Made by a program: the position numbers and the translations under genes. This document shows positions 43,890 to 56,769 of a stretch of 64,000 bases of DNA, one piece after another. The stretch spans positions 1 to 64,000 of the forward strand of contig JAHLKD010000032.1 of assembly GCA_025526935.1 (NCBI GenBank). The letters run 5' to 3'. This stretch comes from Cladochytrium replicatum (Eukaryota; Chytridiomycota; Chytridiomycetes; Cladochytriales; Cladochytriaceae). The notes below the pieces were generated by a model. The model saw only the letters and a program-made list of their open reading frames with translations. It ran no database searches and was not told the DNA's origin. Position 1 is the stretch's first letter; each line of letters opens with the position of its first letter.

Positions 43890-46800
43890 ATGTTCCAGAA
43901 TATTTCAAAGCAACTCAACCGCGCGGTCTCGGCCGCTGCTGAGAGCATACAAACGATCGCAAAGGACCCGAATTCCTTGGTGCGGGGCGAAGGTTCGCCG
44001 ACTTCACAAGGTCCCTCCAACTCACAAAACAGCCTCTTCCTCGCATTTTCCGATGGACCGGCCGAGCTTCACCCGCTCGTGAGCCCTTCAGATGCGGACC
44101 CTACTATAGGGAGACCTCAGACCCTTGAGCTCCTCTCTGTTGATATGTCGTCAATGGGACGAAGTCCCTCTGTGGATGCCCTTTTCTCCAATGCAGATCC
44201 CAGCGTCAGTCACTCTGCTCCTGCGCAAGGAGCACATTCTTCAGGCTTCGAGGAAATAGATCCGACGAAACCCACTCAGAAATCTCGTCCACCGTCGTTG
44301 AGTATGCCACAAGTCAGCCTCGTAGCTTCCCTCTTCCAGCTCTCTGGAAGTGCATTGTCCAGTCCGAACGTCTTACCAACAAATCCGTCACAACGAACTA
44401 CATCTGCAACCACCACCGCAGCACCAACTTCACCCCTCAATTCGCTTGCGCTCGATTCAGATCCCGTTAGTGCTGGGACAGCGATCGATCCCGCCGGTGG
44501 GGAAAGTCAGCCACGTCCATCTTCAACAAGTACTCGCTCAACCGGCAACATTGGCCTTGGTGTGTTGGGGAGTAGCGGAGCGATTGCAGAGGAGGAAGAC
44601 ATTCGGTTATCAGTCGATGGACGACCGAGCATTGCTTCGTCACGAGTTTCACTTTCATCTGATGTTGGAACTCCGGAACTTGATGGAGAATTAAGTCCAA
44701 AACAAGTCCAAGAAAAGCTACAGAAGCTGAAACGCTACGAAACTCGGTTCGCAGGTGTGCATTCCGGGAAACATTCCATCTGCTGTATCCTGAATTTCAA
44801 TATCAGATCTTGCGCGAGCTTATAAAGCACTTCAGCGAAAGACCGCCGGAATTGAGAGTGTACTGAAGCAGACTACCCCGTTTGAGTCGATCTCCTCGGC
44901 TGCGGATTTGGAAAGCCTTTCAGCACACATGAGCGAGCAAAAAACCAAGCTTGAGGTAGGTTTCCTGTAGCAAAGTGGAAGCACAATTTAATGATTCGTA
45001 TAGAACTCGGAGTCGGGGATTAAGAGATTAAACCGCCAAGTCAATGAACTAAAAGAGATTCAACACCTGGAAACGGTTACAAAAGCCGAACTCTTCAACA
45101 CCATGCAAGCCGAACTTCAAGAACGCGACGACGTGAGTTGTTCTATTCTATCCTATTGACGAGAAAAACTCACAACGTTATTTTATGAAGCAAATTAAGT
45201 ATCTCAAAGGGGTAATCAATGCTCTGCAAACACCACCTACCGCGCAACCATCCGAAACTGGCATACAATCATCGATCCCGCTCGCATCTCCACTCGAACC
45301 TGAGACTTCCCCGGCATCCGCAGCGCCAACTTCAGCAGATGCAACGCTGCGCGTGAAGGTCAAAGAAATGGCAAAGGCTTTGAAGTCGGTCACGGAACAG
45401 CGAAACAAAGCAATCGAGAAATGTAAACAGCTGGAAGAGGACCTCAAGAAGGCGAAGGAAGGAACAATAGCTCAGTCTGCCGCCCCGGTGAATCTGATTG
45501 AATTGTTACCGGAGGCGACACCACCGCTACCTTCTAACGATACATCTGAGATCCAGGTGCGCCCTTTGAAGACAGAGGGAGATCTCAAAACTTTGTCCGA
45601 CAAATACGAATCGCAGACAGCTGCACTACAGAAGCAGATCGACGAGCATCTTGCAACTATTGACGACCTCGAGAACATGAATTCTACTCTGAAAGAGAGA
45701 ATGAACAGCTATGCAGCTTCACAGAGACAGCTGAAAGAGGAGTCACGAACGCTTAAAGAGGAGTTGAGTTCACGGACTTCTGATGCCGCTTCACGAACAC
45801 TGTTGGAGGAAAGAATTAAGCTGTTGACCGAAGAGAAGAGACAAGCAGCGCGACAGCTTGAGGAGACACGAGCAGAGCTATCTGATAACCTTCAACAAAA
45901 GGACGTCCTGCGTGCTGAACTGGAGGCGAAGATATCTCAACTTGAAAAGGAAGTGCAAACGAGAGCTTTGGAATTGCTGCTGGTTAATGAAGATGTCGAA
46001 GCGACGAACAGGAGGGCGCAGGAGGCATATGCTCGCGAGGAGGCAGAAAGAACGAGAGCGCTGGAGGCGGAGGAGAAGCTTGAGAAGTTGATCAGCGAGC
46101 AGCAACTTGAAATGACCGGTGCTGTTGTTGTTGTTACAACACAGGATATAGCAACGTCAGCTGGTGATGGTTTGGATGTTCAGGCTCAAATTGCTGAACT
46201 GTCTGCTTTGCTTGCATCAAAGCAGGCAGAGTGTGGTCGGGCGTACGAAACAATTGCTATGATGGAGCAGCAGAAAGCCAAGAGCGTGGAAGCTGAAAAA
46301 GCAACAGCGTTGGAGGCAGGGGCAATGATTGAGAAATTGAAGAGCGCGCAGAGGCACGAAACGGCGAGTGCCGTGGTTACACCACATGATGTAGCAACTT
46401 CACCGGCTGACGGCCGGGATCTTCGTTCTCAGATTGCGGAACTATCTGCTTCACTCGCATCGAAGCAAGCGGAGTGTGACCGGGCTTATGAGACGATTGC
46501 TATCCTGGAGCGACGACGAGCCAAGAGCGCTGAAACAATCGCCGCAGTCACTGTAAAAGCTGCTCCGGTTATTGATGTGAAGAGCTTCGCAGACATGGAG
46601 GTTGAATTGCTTGATCTCCGCCGCTTGGCGAGCGATTCCCAGGCACGAGCGGAGGAAGCTGGAGTGAAACTTAGTGCTCTTAATGAGCAAATAGTAACTT
46701 TGATGGCCAGTGAGAGTGCGCTTCCATCGACAGCTATCAGACTGGCAGAGTTAGAGAAAGAGCGAGATGAAGGCATCAGTTCACTTGCGCGACTTCAGCG

Positions 46801-49289
46801 AGAATTGGATCTCTCTAAGGAATCGGAGCTGGAGCTATCAACGGAGCTCAAGGCGCTAGCAGGTCGTGTACAATCCCTCAACCTCGTTGTCGACGATAGC
46901 TCTTCCAATAATCAGCGACTTCAAGCAGAACTAGATCAAGTGAGATCAGCCGCAGATAGGCTGCGAGCAACGGTCCAAGATCTTGAGAATGAGAATACTT
47001 CCCTGAAGACTCGTCTTGAAAGCTTGTCTCACGAGTTTGACGCAACCACCCGGTCAACCAAAGGACGGATTCACGCACTCGAGAAAGAAGCCACTCAGCT
47101 CATTGCTTCACTTGATGCCGCCAAACGTGCGCATGCTGCAGCTGAAAAATCTGCGACCGAAGCTATTGCCCGATCTTCTGCACTTGAAGCCCAACTGTCG
47201 TCCAAAACTGAGGAACACACCTGTGAGTCGACTGCAAACTCCGAAGGCTACGGCACGCTTGAACGTCAGGTGTCACTCCTTGAGACCGACATGGCCGTGC
47301 TTGAAGGAGAGAAGCTTGCACTTGATGCAGAATTGCAAGACATCAAAGCGGAGCTTGCTAAAGAAGTTGCAAAGAGTGAGGAGCAAGTGAAAACTTTGGA
47401 AGAACCGGAGAAAACAAGAGTGAACCTTGAGGGACAGCTTAAACACATCGCTGACATGCTCACAGTGGCGAAAGAGACCATCCACACTCGTGACGAGACT
47501 GTGATTGACTTGAATGAGCAGATGAAACAAGTCAAAGCGAAGGTTCAAGAGGAGGAAGAAAAGAAAAACAAGTCTATTCAACTCCTTCGAAACTCGAAGA
47601 CCCGGTAAAGCGACTTCCCGTGTGTAAATTTTTTCCCGCTAAATTGGCACTTTTGAATAGGATTTTGAAATTGGAGGCAGACAACAAAGCTCTCCATGCG
47701 GATCTGGAGAAGAGCCGGGGCGAGACGACTGACTTGCAAGCGAAAATAGATGCCGAGCTAAAAGAGAAGGACGTGCAGATTGCTGCACTTAATCAGAAGA
47801 TTGAGGAGTTTGACCATCAGTCCAAGAGCAGTGAGCTGGGGATTGCTGAAGCGGAGAAGCGAACACGGGAGGCGTCCGTCGAAGTTGAGAAGCTGCACAA
47901 GCGGATTGCGGAGGTGACTGATGACTCAACAAGAGCCCGCGAAGAGTTCGACCAACTGAATGAGCGTATGCAGCTTCGAGAAGCAGAGTTGGCATCTGTG
48001 CAGTCCATGATGGAATCTCAGGCAGCGGCATTGGCTGAGTGGCCAGCCCGGTACCGTGAACTTGAGGAGCGAGCGACAACGTTAGAACAGGAGCTTGAGA
48101 CATCGAAGCGTTTGTTCCAGACGAAGAGCATTGAAAACGACCAGCTCAAGCTCAAACACTCCGAACTCGAAGCTAAGATTTACAACTCTGAACAGACGGT
48201 TACCAAACTCCAAGGTGATATGGACCAAATGAAGCGTGAGCAACGGGATGCACGGAAGGAGGTACAAACGAGGCTTGCCGAGTTGAGGAGAAGGGAACTT
48301 GATCTCTCAGAGATGCGGAAAACCTCGGCAAACGCGGAGGAAGAGCTGCAAAAGCAGCAGCTTGAATCTGAGCGTGAAAAAGCAGAACTTCTGTCTCTTC
48401 AAATTAAACTTCGGCAACTTCAAGACTCTGAGCGTTTGTTGGAGAGAAAGTGCCAAGAAGAAGAGGTAGGCTTGTGAACCTCAAACTTGATTCAAATATC
48501 AATTCTTTGCTTGCAGTCGAGGTCAACAAAACTGAAGGAAGAATCACAACACCTGGAACAGTTGTACAAGCAGTCAATACAAGAGAGGGAGAAGATTCTT
48601 GAAGACACAAAAGTTCGGGAGACGCAGCTTCGGAATGTCAACAAGGCAAGTTTTGTGCTTCAAAAAGAAAAACCCACCTCCTTATCTCAAACGTTACAGG
48701 CATTAAAGGACGAGCTTCGAAAGGTCTCCCGCGCGCAAGGATCTCCCATGGGAATCACTGGCCCGGATCGCAACGGTTCGTATCCCCTCTTTTCCCCGTC
48801 AGGCTCTGCCCGAACCAGCACAGCGTCGGTGGCTGGTGCACCTTCCGCTACACAAAGCACCTTCGGCCTTGCCTCGTTGTCACCTCAAGATCTTAATACA
48901 AGTCCAACAGTATCACCCGTCAATGGACAACCACCAGCATTATCAGAACCTAGGCGTCTGTCAATGGGTACATACGAGCGAACAACCAGTGCAGTTGGCA
49001 AGCAGTATCCTCATGGGCCCATGGTCCACACCGCATCATCTTCCAGCAGCACTCCAACATCAGTAGCATTCCAGAAAGCAGCGGACTTGCCAAATCCTCA
49101 ACCCGAATACTTGAAGCAGGTTGTGTTGAAGTACCTCGAATCCAAGGATAAGCGGGTACGGATCGAACTTGGAGCAAATTTTTTGCCACTTTTTGATGAT
49201 TTTTATTTTGTCAGGCACAACTGCTTCCGGTGATCGCCATGCTGCTGAAGTTCACACCTGAAGAATTGAGGAGAGTTCAGAACAAGTGA
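43890..49289 (+). CDS. GRIP-domain golgin, long coiled coil
   Basis: Eight exons (43890-44754, 44807-44955, 45004-45132, 45191-47604, 47661-48465, 48517-48645, 48700-49155, 49215-49289) close in phase to 1673 aa. The N-terminus MFQNISKQLNRAVSAAAE is amphipathic, followed by about 250 Ser/Pro-rich residues. From about residue 280 (KLKRYETRFADLARAY) nearly everything is heptad coiled coil, rich in Glu, Lys, Ala and Leu. Internal repeats DIATSAGDG/DVATSPADG each precede a QIAELSA-LASKQAEC block. The C-terminus is a GRIP domain (PEYLKQVVLKYLES, then AQLLPVIAMLLKFTPEELRRV) that binds Arl1-GTP at the trans-Golgi. It should tether vesicles there. Intron 6 is a 54-nt GC-AG intron, and its retention would also keep frame. 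Confidence 0.9.
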
Positions 49290-51338
49290 TAAATCTTTGC
49301 GAGAAAATCTCTCAGTGAACAGGCAATACACCTTGAACTTCGACCAGACATCATGGAAAGTCGACCTCTTTCTTTTTCCTTTCTTTTCCTTTACTGACTC
49401 TATCAGTTTTGCCCGAGTAATCACTAACGTTGGTTCTGAGATTTTTCCCAATTCTTAGACATCTGTTCTTTGCGGCATCTCGTCTTCTTGTTAATCATTT
49501 TTATGATCCTTGCATATTTGAGAACAATATTGGATGGCCTCATCTCTTGGCCGAAATGGCACTCCAAACAAGAAAGCTGTTACCCAACTACGGGCGGCCG
49601 CCTCTTCTCCTTATCACTTAAGTATATGGAATAGATATATCCTTTTGTTTCCATCAGCAATGGACCTTTTATGTGCAGATGAAAAGACTCTTCCGAACCC
49701 TACAGAGCCTGGATCAGTGGTTTGTATACGCTAAGCTGGATCTCACTATGTTTTTGATTGTTCAAACTCCTGGCCGAACTTTGAGAGAAACTGGATGTAA
49801 AGGTATTTTTGAATGTGCACTGTACAACTGAATTTCTTACAAGAAAAACAAGCCAGATTGGTTTTGGAGTGTGTTGAGATTATCGTAATTGACTCCTTGG
49901 GAGTGATATCTGCACCAATTAACGGTCAGGGCGATGGGCAAGGTGATCCCAAAAACGTCCCTCTTCTGCATTTAATTAAGTCCATTTTTCAGGAATCAGT
50001 GAAATCACGAGAAGCTTGCTCTCCCGCCTGAGCATCACTTAGCTTTTGGGTTCGACACTTGAAGCTTATGCGTCCTTTTCCTACTAGTTGGTACAAGTAG
50101 TCTCGAATGAACCAAATGAGTCGGCACAAGCCAAGTCTCGGACAATCCTGACGATTTCTTCGGACGATCCAGCTGTTTTTGTCAATGTTCAAAGAGGAAG
50201 ATAATCCCTTGCTCGCAGGCGGTGGATTTGGAACGGGGGAGCAACTTTTGACTACGGAGACAAATACGACGATGATGGAACAACAAGACTTCAACTGGTT
50301 TGATAGTAAGCGCATTGCGCTCTGGTGAAAACGCCTCTGTTGTAGCGGAACCGGTGATATACACAACCATGAATTGGTGGACTGGACTTATCGTGTGTAG
50401 GCCTATAATAGCGCCCTACGCATTATCTGAGACGGAATGTCACCAAGCCTGGAATTTCTCAGATAAGTTGTAAATATCACCAAGTTTATATTCCTATTTC
50501 TTCCAGGATCTGAACCATGAGCGTGTTGCAGTCAAATCTGAGCATTCCCGAAATCGTTGCCTCGCTGTTGCGCTGCTATCTTGTTTGTCGGAAATTTACT
50601 TGGAAGCTGAATGCTAAAAGTCTAATTTACCCAGATTAGCCCACAAAGAATCGCAATTGGTGCAGGATTGTATTGCACACAGCTTGTTTCTTCGTTTCCG
50701 AAGGCTGGTTACTTGATTCCTGGCCGAACTGTTGTTGTGCCGTCCACAATCGTGTTAAACCAAAAGCATCCTTCTCCAACAACGAGAAGCCCGAGCTCTA
50801 TGAATATGTCCAAGCATTTTACTGGCGATTGCACATACAAACATAGACAGTGCACCATTAGAAAGCGGAGAGAGCGGTACGAATCTCTCGTCATTCTCAA
50901 GATTCACACCATCCGTATTTTTGTTGGAGGAGACTTCAGAGGCATCAAACATTGACATTATCTTGCATCCTGAAGGTTCCTTGAATCATTCTGGTGTGGA
51001 TGTAATATCGTTCCCAACTTTGGCCACACAAAGATTCACTTTGGATCAGCTTGGTCCCGTATGCGACGCGACGCTGGTGTCTTGATGCACCATCTCATTT
51101 GCTTTTGGGAATGAAACGTGAAGATTTGGGAGCTCGAATACATCAGGTCGGATGAAGAAACCGATGTTGCACATGACGGTCCGTTCAATAACTCCAGTCT
51201 CTGTTTCAAACATCCCAGCGCTTGAACGTGGTATGACAATCCAAAATTTTGCAACCCGCAATCCAGTGGCTTGGGTCATCACAGTATTCATCAACTGTCA
51301 CGTGTGCAATCAGCCCCTCGTCTCAATCTCAACTTCCA
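49290..51338. other. Two-kilobase stretch without a supported gene
   Basis: Short ORFs on both strands (for example 49813-50031 and 50668-50955 on plus, 50366-49989 on minus) show no recognisable domain, and no set of them splices convincingly. The base composition is not extreme. It could hold a decayed gene, an unrecognised RNA or only spacer. Confidence 0.5.
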
Positions 51339-52371
51339 ATGGCTCGTGTTTTGGTTTACGGTGGTTGCGGTGCGCTAGGTCGCACTGTCGTCTCTTCTTT
51401 CAAGCGAGCAAACTTTGTATGTGTGGTGCTGTCACTGTGTGTTGAGGAACTAACGAAAATAGAGCGTGATTTCGGTCGACTTCAGTTCGAACGATGAAGC
51501 AAACTCCAACGTCATCCTCGTTCCCGGCGAAGGCTTCGAGCCGACGTACAACAAGGTCAATGCTGCTCTCACTGGCGCTAAACTTGACGCTATCTTCAAC
51601 GTCGCCGGTGGTTGGGCGGGTGGAAACCTTCACGATGCCAGTGAGTTTTGTTTGTGCCCATGGTACTACACCTACTTTAGATCTCTAATGATCTTGCATT
51701 TCTTCCCCAGAGCTCATTCACAATGTTGATTTGATGTGGTCACAGAGCGTCCACTCTTCGGTGGTCACTGCCGCCATTGCGGCAAGTCACTTGAAAGAGT
51801 AGGCTGGGATGATATGAAATGTCTGGACTTATGGCTAATCAGTGTCTCGATATAGGGGTGGGATTGTGACTCTCACAGGTGCGGCGGCCGCTACTGGCCC
51901 GACTCCCGGGATGGTAGCCATTCGGAGCATCGTCTTTCTTCATATTCTCACTCTTTGATTCCTTGTTTGTAGCTTGCATACGGTATGGCGAAGGCGTCCG
52001 TCCACCACTTGGTGAAGAGTGCGGCCGCTCCCGGCTCTGGCTTACCCGAAAACGCCAAGATCAACGCGTGAGTGTGTTTATCAGATTGCAAATCAAATGA
52101 ACGCTGACAATTTTCATTGTAGTATTCTACCGTAAGTTTTAATTCCCAGCTGATGATCTCAATTGAGTGACCCGCTTTGATGGTTAGCATCACCCTCGAC
52201 ACCCCAATGAACCGCAAGTTTAACCCTGATGCGGATTACTCTACCTGGACCCCTCTATCGGAAATTGCCGAAAAGTTCCTGGCGTGGGCTACTGGAAAGG
52301 AGACTCCCGAGAACGGATCGTTGGTGAAAATTCAGACAGAAGACAACAAGACCTACTGGATCCCTGTCTAA
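51339..52371 (+). CDS. QDPR: Dihydropteridine reductase (quinoid)
   Basis: Seven exons (51339-51416,51463-51640,51711-51798,51856-51913,51973-52067, the 9-nt microexon 52123-52131, 52188-52371) close in phase to 229 aa, close to the family length of about 240. The Rossmann start VLVYGGCGALGR binds NADH. Others are VDFSSNDEA, FNVAGGWAGGN, MWSQSVHSSV, TGAAAATGPTPGM, catalytic YGMAK and ILPITLDTPMNRK. QDPR regenerates tetrahydrobiopterin from its quinoid dihydro form, and its presence implies pterin-dependent chemistry or related reductase use in this fungus. The microexon is needed to join NAILP to ITLDTP. The 5' region of the ORF has no better upstream ATG. Confidence 0.95.
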
Positions 52372-52501
52372 TGTGTGAGCGGAATGAATGTTTTGGCTTT
52401 TTGATAAGCATTTGGTGATTCGGCTAACTATGCATCACTGTGATTTTGTTACGATTATTTGTATTCATAACGGTCGAATACATTTATAGGCCGGTTCATC
52501 T

Positions 52502-53083
52502 TTGATTGGCCCATCAGGTCTGAGTCTACATAACGCTGTCACCCACAACCTTGCTGTTAGGGTCGCACAAGAACGCACAATGGACGGGCACCAGAACGTT
52601 CGTTCGTCAGTGACTGTGAAAGGGGCCATTCTGCGCGACTCGACAAACTCTCTAACAAGTCCCGGAACGAAACTTGGACATATGTCCCCAGAACTAAGAG
52701 CATCACATATCTCATTTGCGACTCAAAATACACCTTCCAGTGGCACAAACCTGCGCTATCGGGGCTCAAAAGCATCGTGGCCGGCACAAGGCAGGGGTAG
52801 CAGTTCACTCAGATCGTCGAGAAGCACTCCGCCTGGAAGCTCATACCACCACCATCACCGTCACCGTTCGCAATCCCGAGGGGGCTGCTGGGCATTTTGG
52901 AGTTTTCTTTGGGTGCGGAGAGTGAGAACACCACTTGACGACGAAACACAACCCATGACCCCGGCTTCGAAAAGCTCGTCGGAAATGAGAGCGAGCTCGC
53001 CACCGGAAAGAAGCAGATCGCATCAGCATTCGTCGATGCATCAGAAGATGGGGAAGATTGAGCCGGTAACAGAGGATGTTTGA
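52502..53083 (+). CDS. Hypothetical Ser/Arg/His-rich ORF
   Basis: An open frame of up to 193 codons contains an ATG at 52580. It is rich in Ser, Arg, His and Pro, with a HHHHRHRSQSR run and a short aromatic stretch CWAFWSFLWV. An alternative frame over the same bases reads YLICDSKYTFQWHKP and ALRLEAHTTTITVTV, which looks more like a folded beta-rich domain and would need splicing. No family is assigned; which frame is real is unresolved. Confidence 0.35.
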   Translation: MIGPSGLSLHNAVTHNLAVRVAQERTMDGHQNVRSSVTVKGAILRDSTNSLTSPGTKLGHMSPELRASHISFATQNTPSSGTNLRYRGSKASWPAQGRGSSSLRSSRSTPPGSSYHHHHRHRSQSRGGCWAFWSFLWVRRVRTPLDDETQPMTPASKSSSEMRASSPPERSRSHQHSSMHQKMGKIEPVTEDV

Positions 53084-54493
53084 TCATGTTTCATCACAAC
53101 GCCAGCAAAGACCCCAATAAATGTACAAACTGAGTGTGCAGCAAGCGAACGATTTGATTTTTATTATAACTAACAGTAGTGGAACCCATTTCAGTCTACG
53201 ACTTTCTATTTTTTTAAAATTCTATATTTTTTGCTAAGTTCGTGCTTGGCAACAGATCATGACCCACACCAACAGGTACCGAGGGCCCTGCAAGATATTT
53301 CAGGAAAGGATTCCACCAGATCAAGTGTGAGCGTGTGAGTGTGATGCGAGACGGATTTCGAGGGTACGATCGGTTATCATGTATTCAATTAAAAACGTGA
53401 GGTGAGTAGAAGAGAAAGAAGAAAACTTTAAAGCCACAAAGAGTCAAGAACATCGGTCAGTGGACACCTGCAAGGAGAACATGAAAAGATCGCGGGATCC
53501 AAAAAGGATCGCGGGATCCAAAAAGGTGACAACTAAAGATTCAAACGGGGATCAGAGTGCATTGGAATCGTCGATAAAACAACTAATAAAACAAAACAAA
53601 AACAACCTTCGACCGAAAATGACAAAACAAACGTTGGAAACTCTCCCAACAACAACAATACCAAGTCATCACCAGAACGTTGGCTCGCGCGTTGAGGTTG
53701 AGCCTGGTTGGTGTTTGTTCCATATCTCCGCGATCCTCCTCCAGAGGTCTCGCCCTACGCTCTCCGAGAATAGTCTGCATTGTAGGAATGCTGGACGCCG
53801 CTCCACGTTGGCTTTCACAGGAAAGTCATCAGTGCGAAGAGTATGACACTGCACTGATTTCCCTTTGGCACAAATCTCGCTTGTAACGCACTGCGTTCAC
53901 GTAACCTACATATCAACAATACGCTAACGAACGATTCGAAGCATTGGCATGGGCAAAGATCGAGGACCGAGGATATCCCTTGCACCATGACTGAATTTGT
54001 GATTTCGGAGGTGCAAAACTTCTCACTGGGAATGGCGTCGCTTCATGGGAAGGGCTAAAGCTTGTCCAAGCCATGAAGAAGTTCGGTGTGGAATGGCCCC
54101 ATTCATCTACTCTCTCAATTCGTGCACGCCGATTGAGGTTCATTCAATCATCATGAGGGATCGGAATTAACGCTAATCCTGGCAACCTCTCATGTGGGCA
54201 ACTTTTGTGGGTTTGGGCACTGAAGTAATTTCGCATTTCAAAAGTGGATTGGAAGGAGGGAACAGCGGTTTCTGGTGGAGGTTAGGGTGGGTTGTACGCA
54301 AACTTGTTCTGGACAATTCTATGATAGCACTCATGCAAACAGGTCGCGGTTTTCCATGGCATCTTTGAAATGATCCATCCATTTTTGATGGATTGTTTGG
54401 GCACTGGAAGCCCTCCACTAATTCCAATGTTGTGCGCTTCTTTGAAAGCGTCGCACTTGTTTTAGTGTTCGGAGGAACAAAGTGAGACTGGAG
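53084..54493. other. Intergenic, with a short tandem repeat
   Basis: At 53488-53525 the 19-mer gatcgcgggatccaaaaag occurs twice in tandem. Small ORFs around 53460-53846 and 53940-54170 have no recognisable content. Confidence 0.5.
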
Positions 54494-54819
54494 ATGTGTG
54501 GATTGGATCGACTTCTTCTAGTCGCTCTCCGAAATGTGTTGGAACGACAAGTAAAGCTGCTCGACAAACTGAAAGTGATATTTGAGTATCACATGAGAGA
54601 TGTGGAGCAAGAAGGAGTGGAAAGGTAGTTGGACTGAGGAATAATTGAGAGCCTCAGATTGTCTTATTGTTCCCTCTCTAAAACAGGCTTACCGCTGGGA
54701 CTCTTTCAGCTGCCTTGAGCGAAGTGGACATTGCAAAGACTCTTCTCAAAGCAGAAGCTTTGCGTTTGATTGAGCAAAGAGGTGGTGAGTGGGTAAACAA
54801 CCCCTCCGTGGAGGTGTGA
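54494..54819 (+). CDS. Possible two-exon small protein, unknown
   Basis: An ATG at 54494 opens a frame to 54624. It is followed by a gtagtt...aaacag intron and a second exon 54687-54819, and phase is kept, giving about 87 aa. The text is helical and charged (VLERQVKLLDKLKVIFEYHMRDVEQ, quoted in part; ALSEVDIAKTLLKAEALRL). No family is recognised. It could be part of a longer gene whose other exons were not found. Confidence 0.3.
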
Positions 54820-55126
54820 GGCTAGGGAATGGTAAGGAGACTTGTATTGCGCCTCGAGTATTCCAGTCCCGCAATACGCATCAGCGATGGTCTTCACTGT
54901 TTTTATCTGACTATGAATGGCTTTGTTGAGCTTAGGATAGAATATGTTTCAATGAAACTCTGCACGACCAGGCAAACTTTTCTCCGAGTATGGTTAATCC
55001 GAAAAGCAAAGAACTCCCAATAGGTCATTGGAGATTCAGTAGGTTACAAGTCGGCAATTATGTTCCTCCCTGGTTCTAGCTACCTCCATTTTTTTATCCT
55101 AGGCACTGTTAACCAATGTGCAAGCT
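54820..55126. other. Intergenic spacer
   Basis: This 307-bp gap separates the small two-exon ORF from the duplicated exon fragment. No convincing ORF, repeat or RNA gene is visible. Confidence 0.5.
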
Positions 55127-55188
55127 GACAGTTCGTGCAACCACGAGAGTTGCTCCGTTCCACAACTTTAGCGGAAGCGATCCAGAGA
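55127..55188 (-). repeat. Partial duplicate of the last exon of the TMEM42-like gene
   Basis: Bases 55127-55188 resemble 55262-55325 (gacagttcNtgcaaccacgag, then actttagcggaagcg). The latter is inside the last coding exon of the neighbouring gene. The copy lies just past its stop codon and does not preserve the frame. Confidence 0.7.
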
Positions 55189-55199
55189 TTACTATTATT

Positions 55200-55929
55200 C
55201 TAGTCTTTCTTTTCTGAACTCTTCTCAATTGAGGACTCAGATGATTGTCCTTGTGAGACTAAGACAGTTCCTGCAACCACGAGCGTTGCGCCGGCCCACC
55301 ACTTTAGCGGAAGCGGTTCAGAGAATAGGAAGTTTCCCAAAAGGGCCTTTTTTTGAGTTCCGCATTAGTTTTGAAAACTGAAAAGGTTCTCAACGAACAA
55401 CACACCGTTGCGCACAAATTCGCTCCACTGTTCACAACAGTGACCTGAATCGACGATTTCGATTCCGCTAACGCACTTGTGAAGAGCTTCCACATGAGTC
55501 CGTTGGAAACAAATACCATTGCAAAGAACACGATTCGCAAAGCATGGACCATCTTTATTTGAAGCTATCAATAACTGCCTAACTGTGTCCAAAACCATTA
55601 CTCACAGTGATATAGAGTGAAGCAGATGGCAGACGATCGCCAGCGTTGGTATGTTTCCAAAGTTCGGCATTGCTGCACAAAGTATGCGCATCCAATGAAC
55701 CATCTGTGAGCTTTGTTGCCACAAAGCACAGACACCAGTATGGCAGGTTTGTGTATGGTTCGTGCACATCTGCCCCCGCCAATTTCCCAAACACCGTCGC
55801 CATTGCCCCCGCAACTCCACTCAGAATCGGACCCACAATCATCGCAACAAGCCACCACCGCTTTGCCTCCTCCAAACTCACCGACTGCACCCTCATCATC
55901 GAAGCAGGCGGAGGCTCAATATGGACCAT
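55200..55929 (-). CDS. TMEM42/EamA-like membrane protein
   Basis: Three exons (55929-55606, 55552-55406, 55346-55200) close in phase to 205 aa. The first exon has KRWWLVAMIVGPIL and a Gly/Ala TM segment ending FGKLAGAD. The second has a TM (VFFAMVFVSNGLMW) then FTSALAESKSSIQVTVVNSG, where TMEM42 and other small drug/metabolite-transporter folds have CNAVMWT...SSSVTATV...N. The third gives ALLGNFLFSEPL, a last TM helix and a hydrophilic tail ending SEKKD. The family belongs to the DMT superfamily and is of unknown substrate. The soluble part at the end of exon 1 (about 50 residues after LAGAD) is unlike TMEM42; exon 1 may be shorter or contain an unseen intron. Confidence 0.7.
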
Positions 55930-56769
55930 AGAAGATAAATACAAGCTTGTTGGACCCACCCTACACAGACGACACTGCAGTCTACCCTGCCCCCTCCATC
56001 ACTCCACCACACGTCCAACACCTGTAACTGCCTTCGATGCTGCCAAGATCTTCCGCGTCGATAGAGAGTTCTTCTCTATCGCATCACATCTAAGAGCAAA
56101 CGTACGTGCAGCGCGCACTTCTCACTTTGATCCGCGAGCTCAGCATGGTCGTCGCGAGTCGTGGTTTGGTATCTGTTCTCGACATCCATGCGGTCATCTA
56201 GCGGCGCTGGAGTGGTAGAAACGGAGCGGGCTTGAATTGAAATGGAGCGACGTGCAATGGGTTTTGCTACCTGCAACGGGCATATTCATATTTTGGCTGG
56301 TGGCTACAGATCGGGTTGGAGCTTAAGTGGTCCTCGCACGCGCTGGACTCTGGGACCTCAAATGTTGCTGTGCTAGAGTGGTGGTGACCAGTTGACTGGA
56401 GATGAAATGGACGTCGCTTTTGCACTTGAGTTTGCACGGCGGCATGAGCACGCATATGCAGTGGATTAGTGGATTAGCAGTGGTTTATTGCAGCAAGGCG
56501 AAAGCCATGCATAAGTTGTGTTCCCAGTTGTGAAGGGTCTCATCTCTAGCCCACACACCCGATCCACTCATGTCCAACATGTTTTCACACTTGCTAAAAA
56601 TCAACGCTGAACCGATGGCAGCAGCTACCGGCTGATCTACAAACACGAGCGTATCGTGCTTGACCGATCCTCCCTCGCCTCCATTTCACGCACCTCATCC
56701 CCGAGCGCACTCAGATCACTCCCTCTCTCTCTTCTCCAGCTATAGAGCCTTCCTCTGATTTCACCACCG
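55930..56769. other. Intergenic
   Basis: This is the 5' flank of the TMEM42-like gene. It contains only short ORFs on both strands and nothing recognised. Confidence 0.5.
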
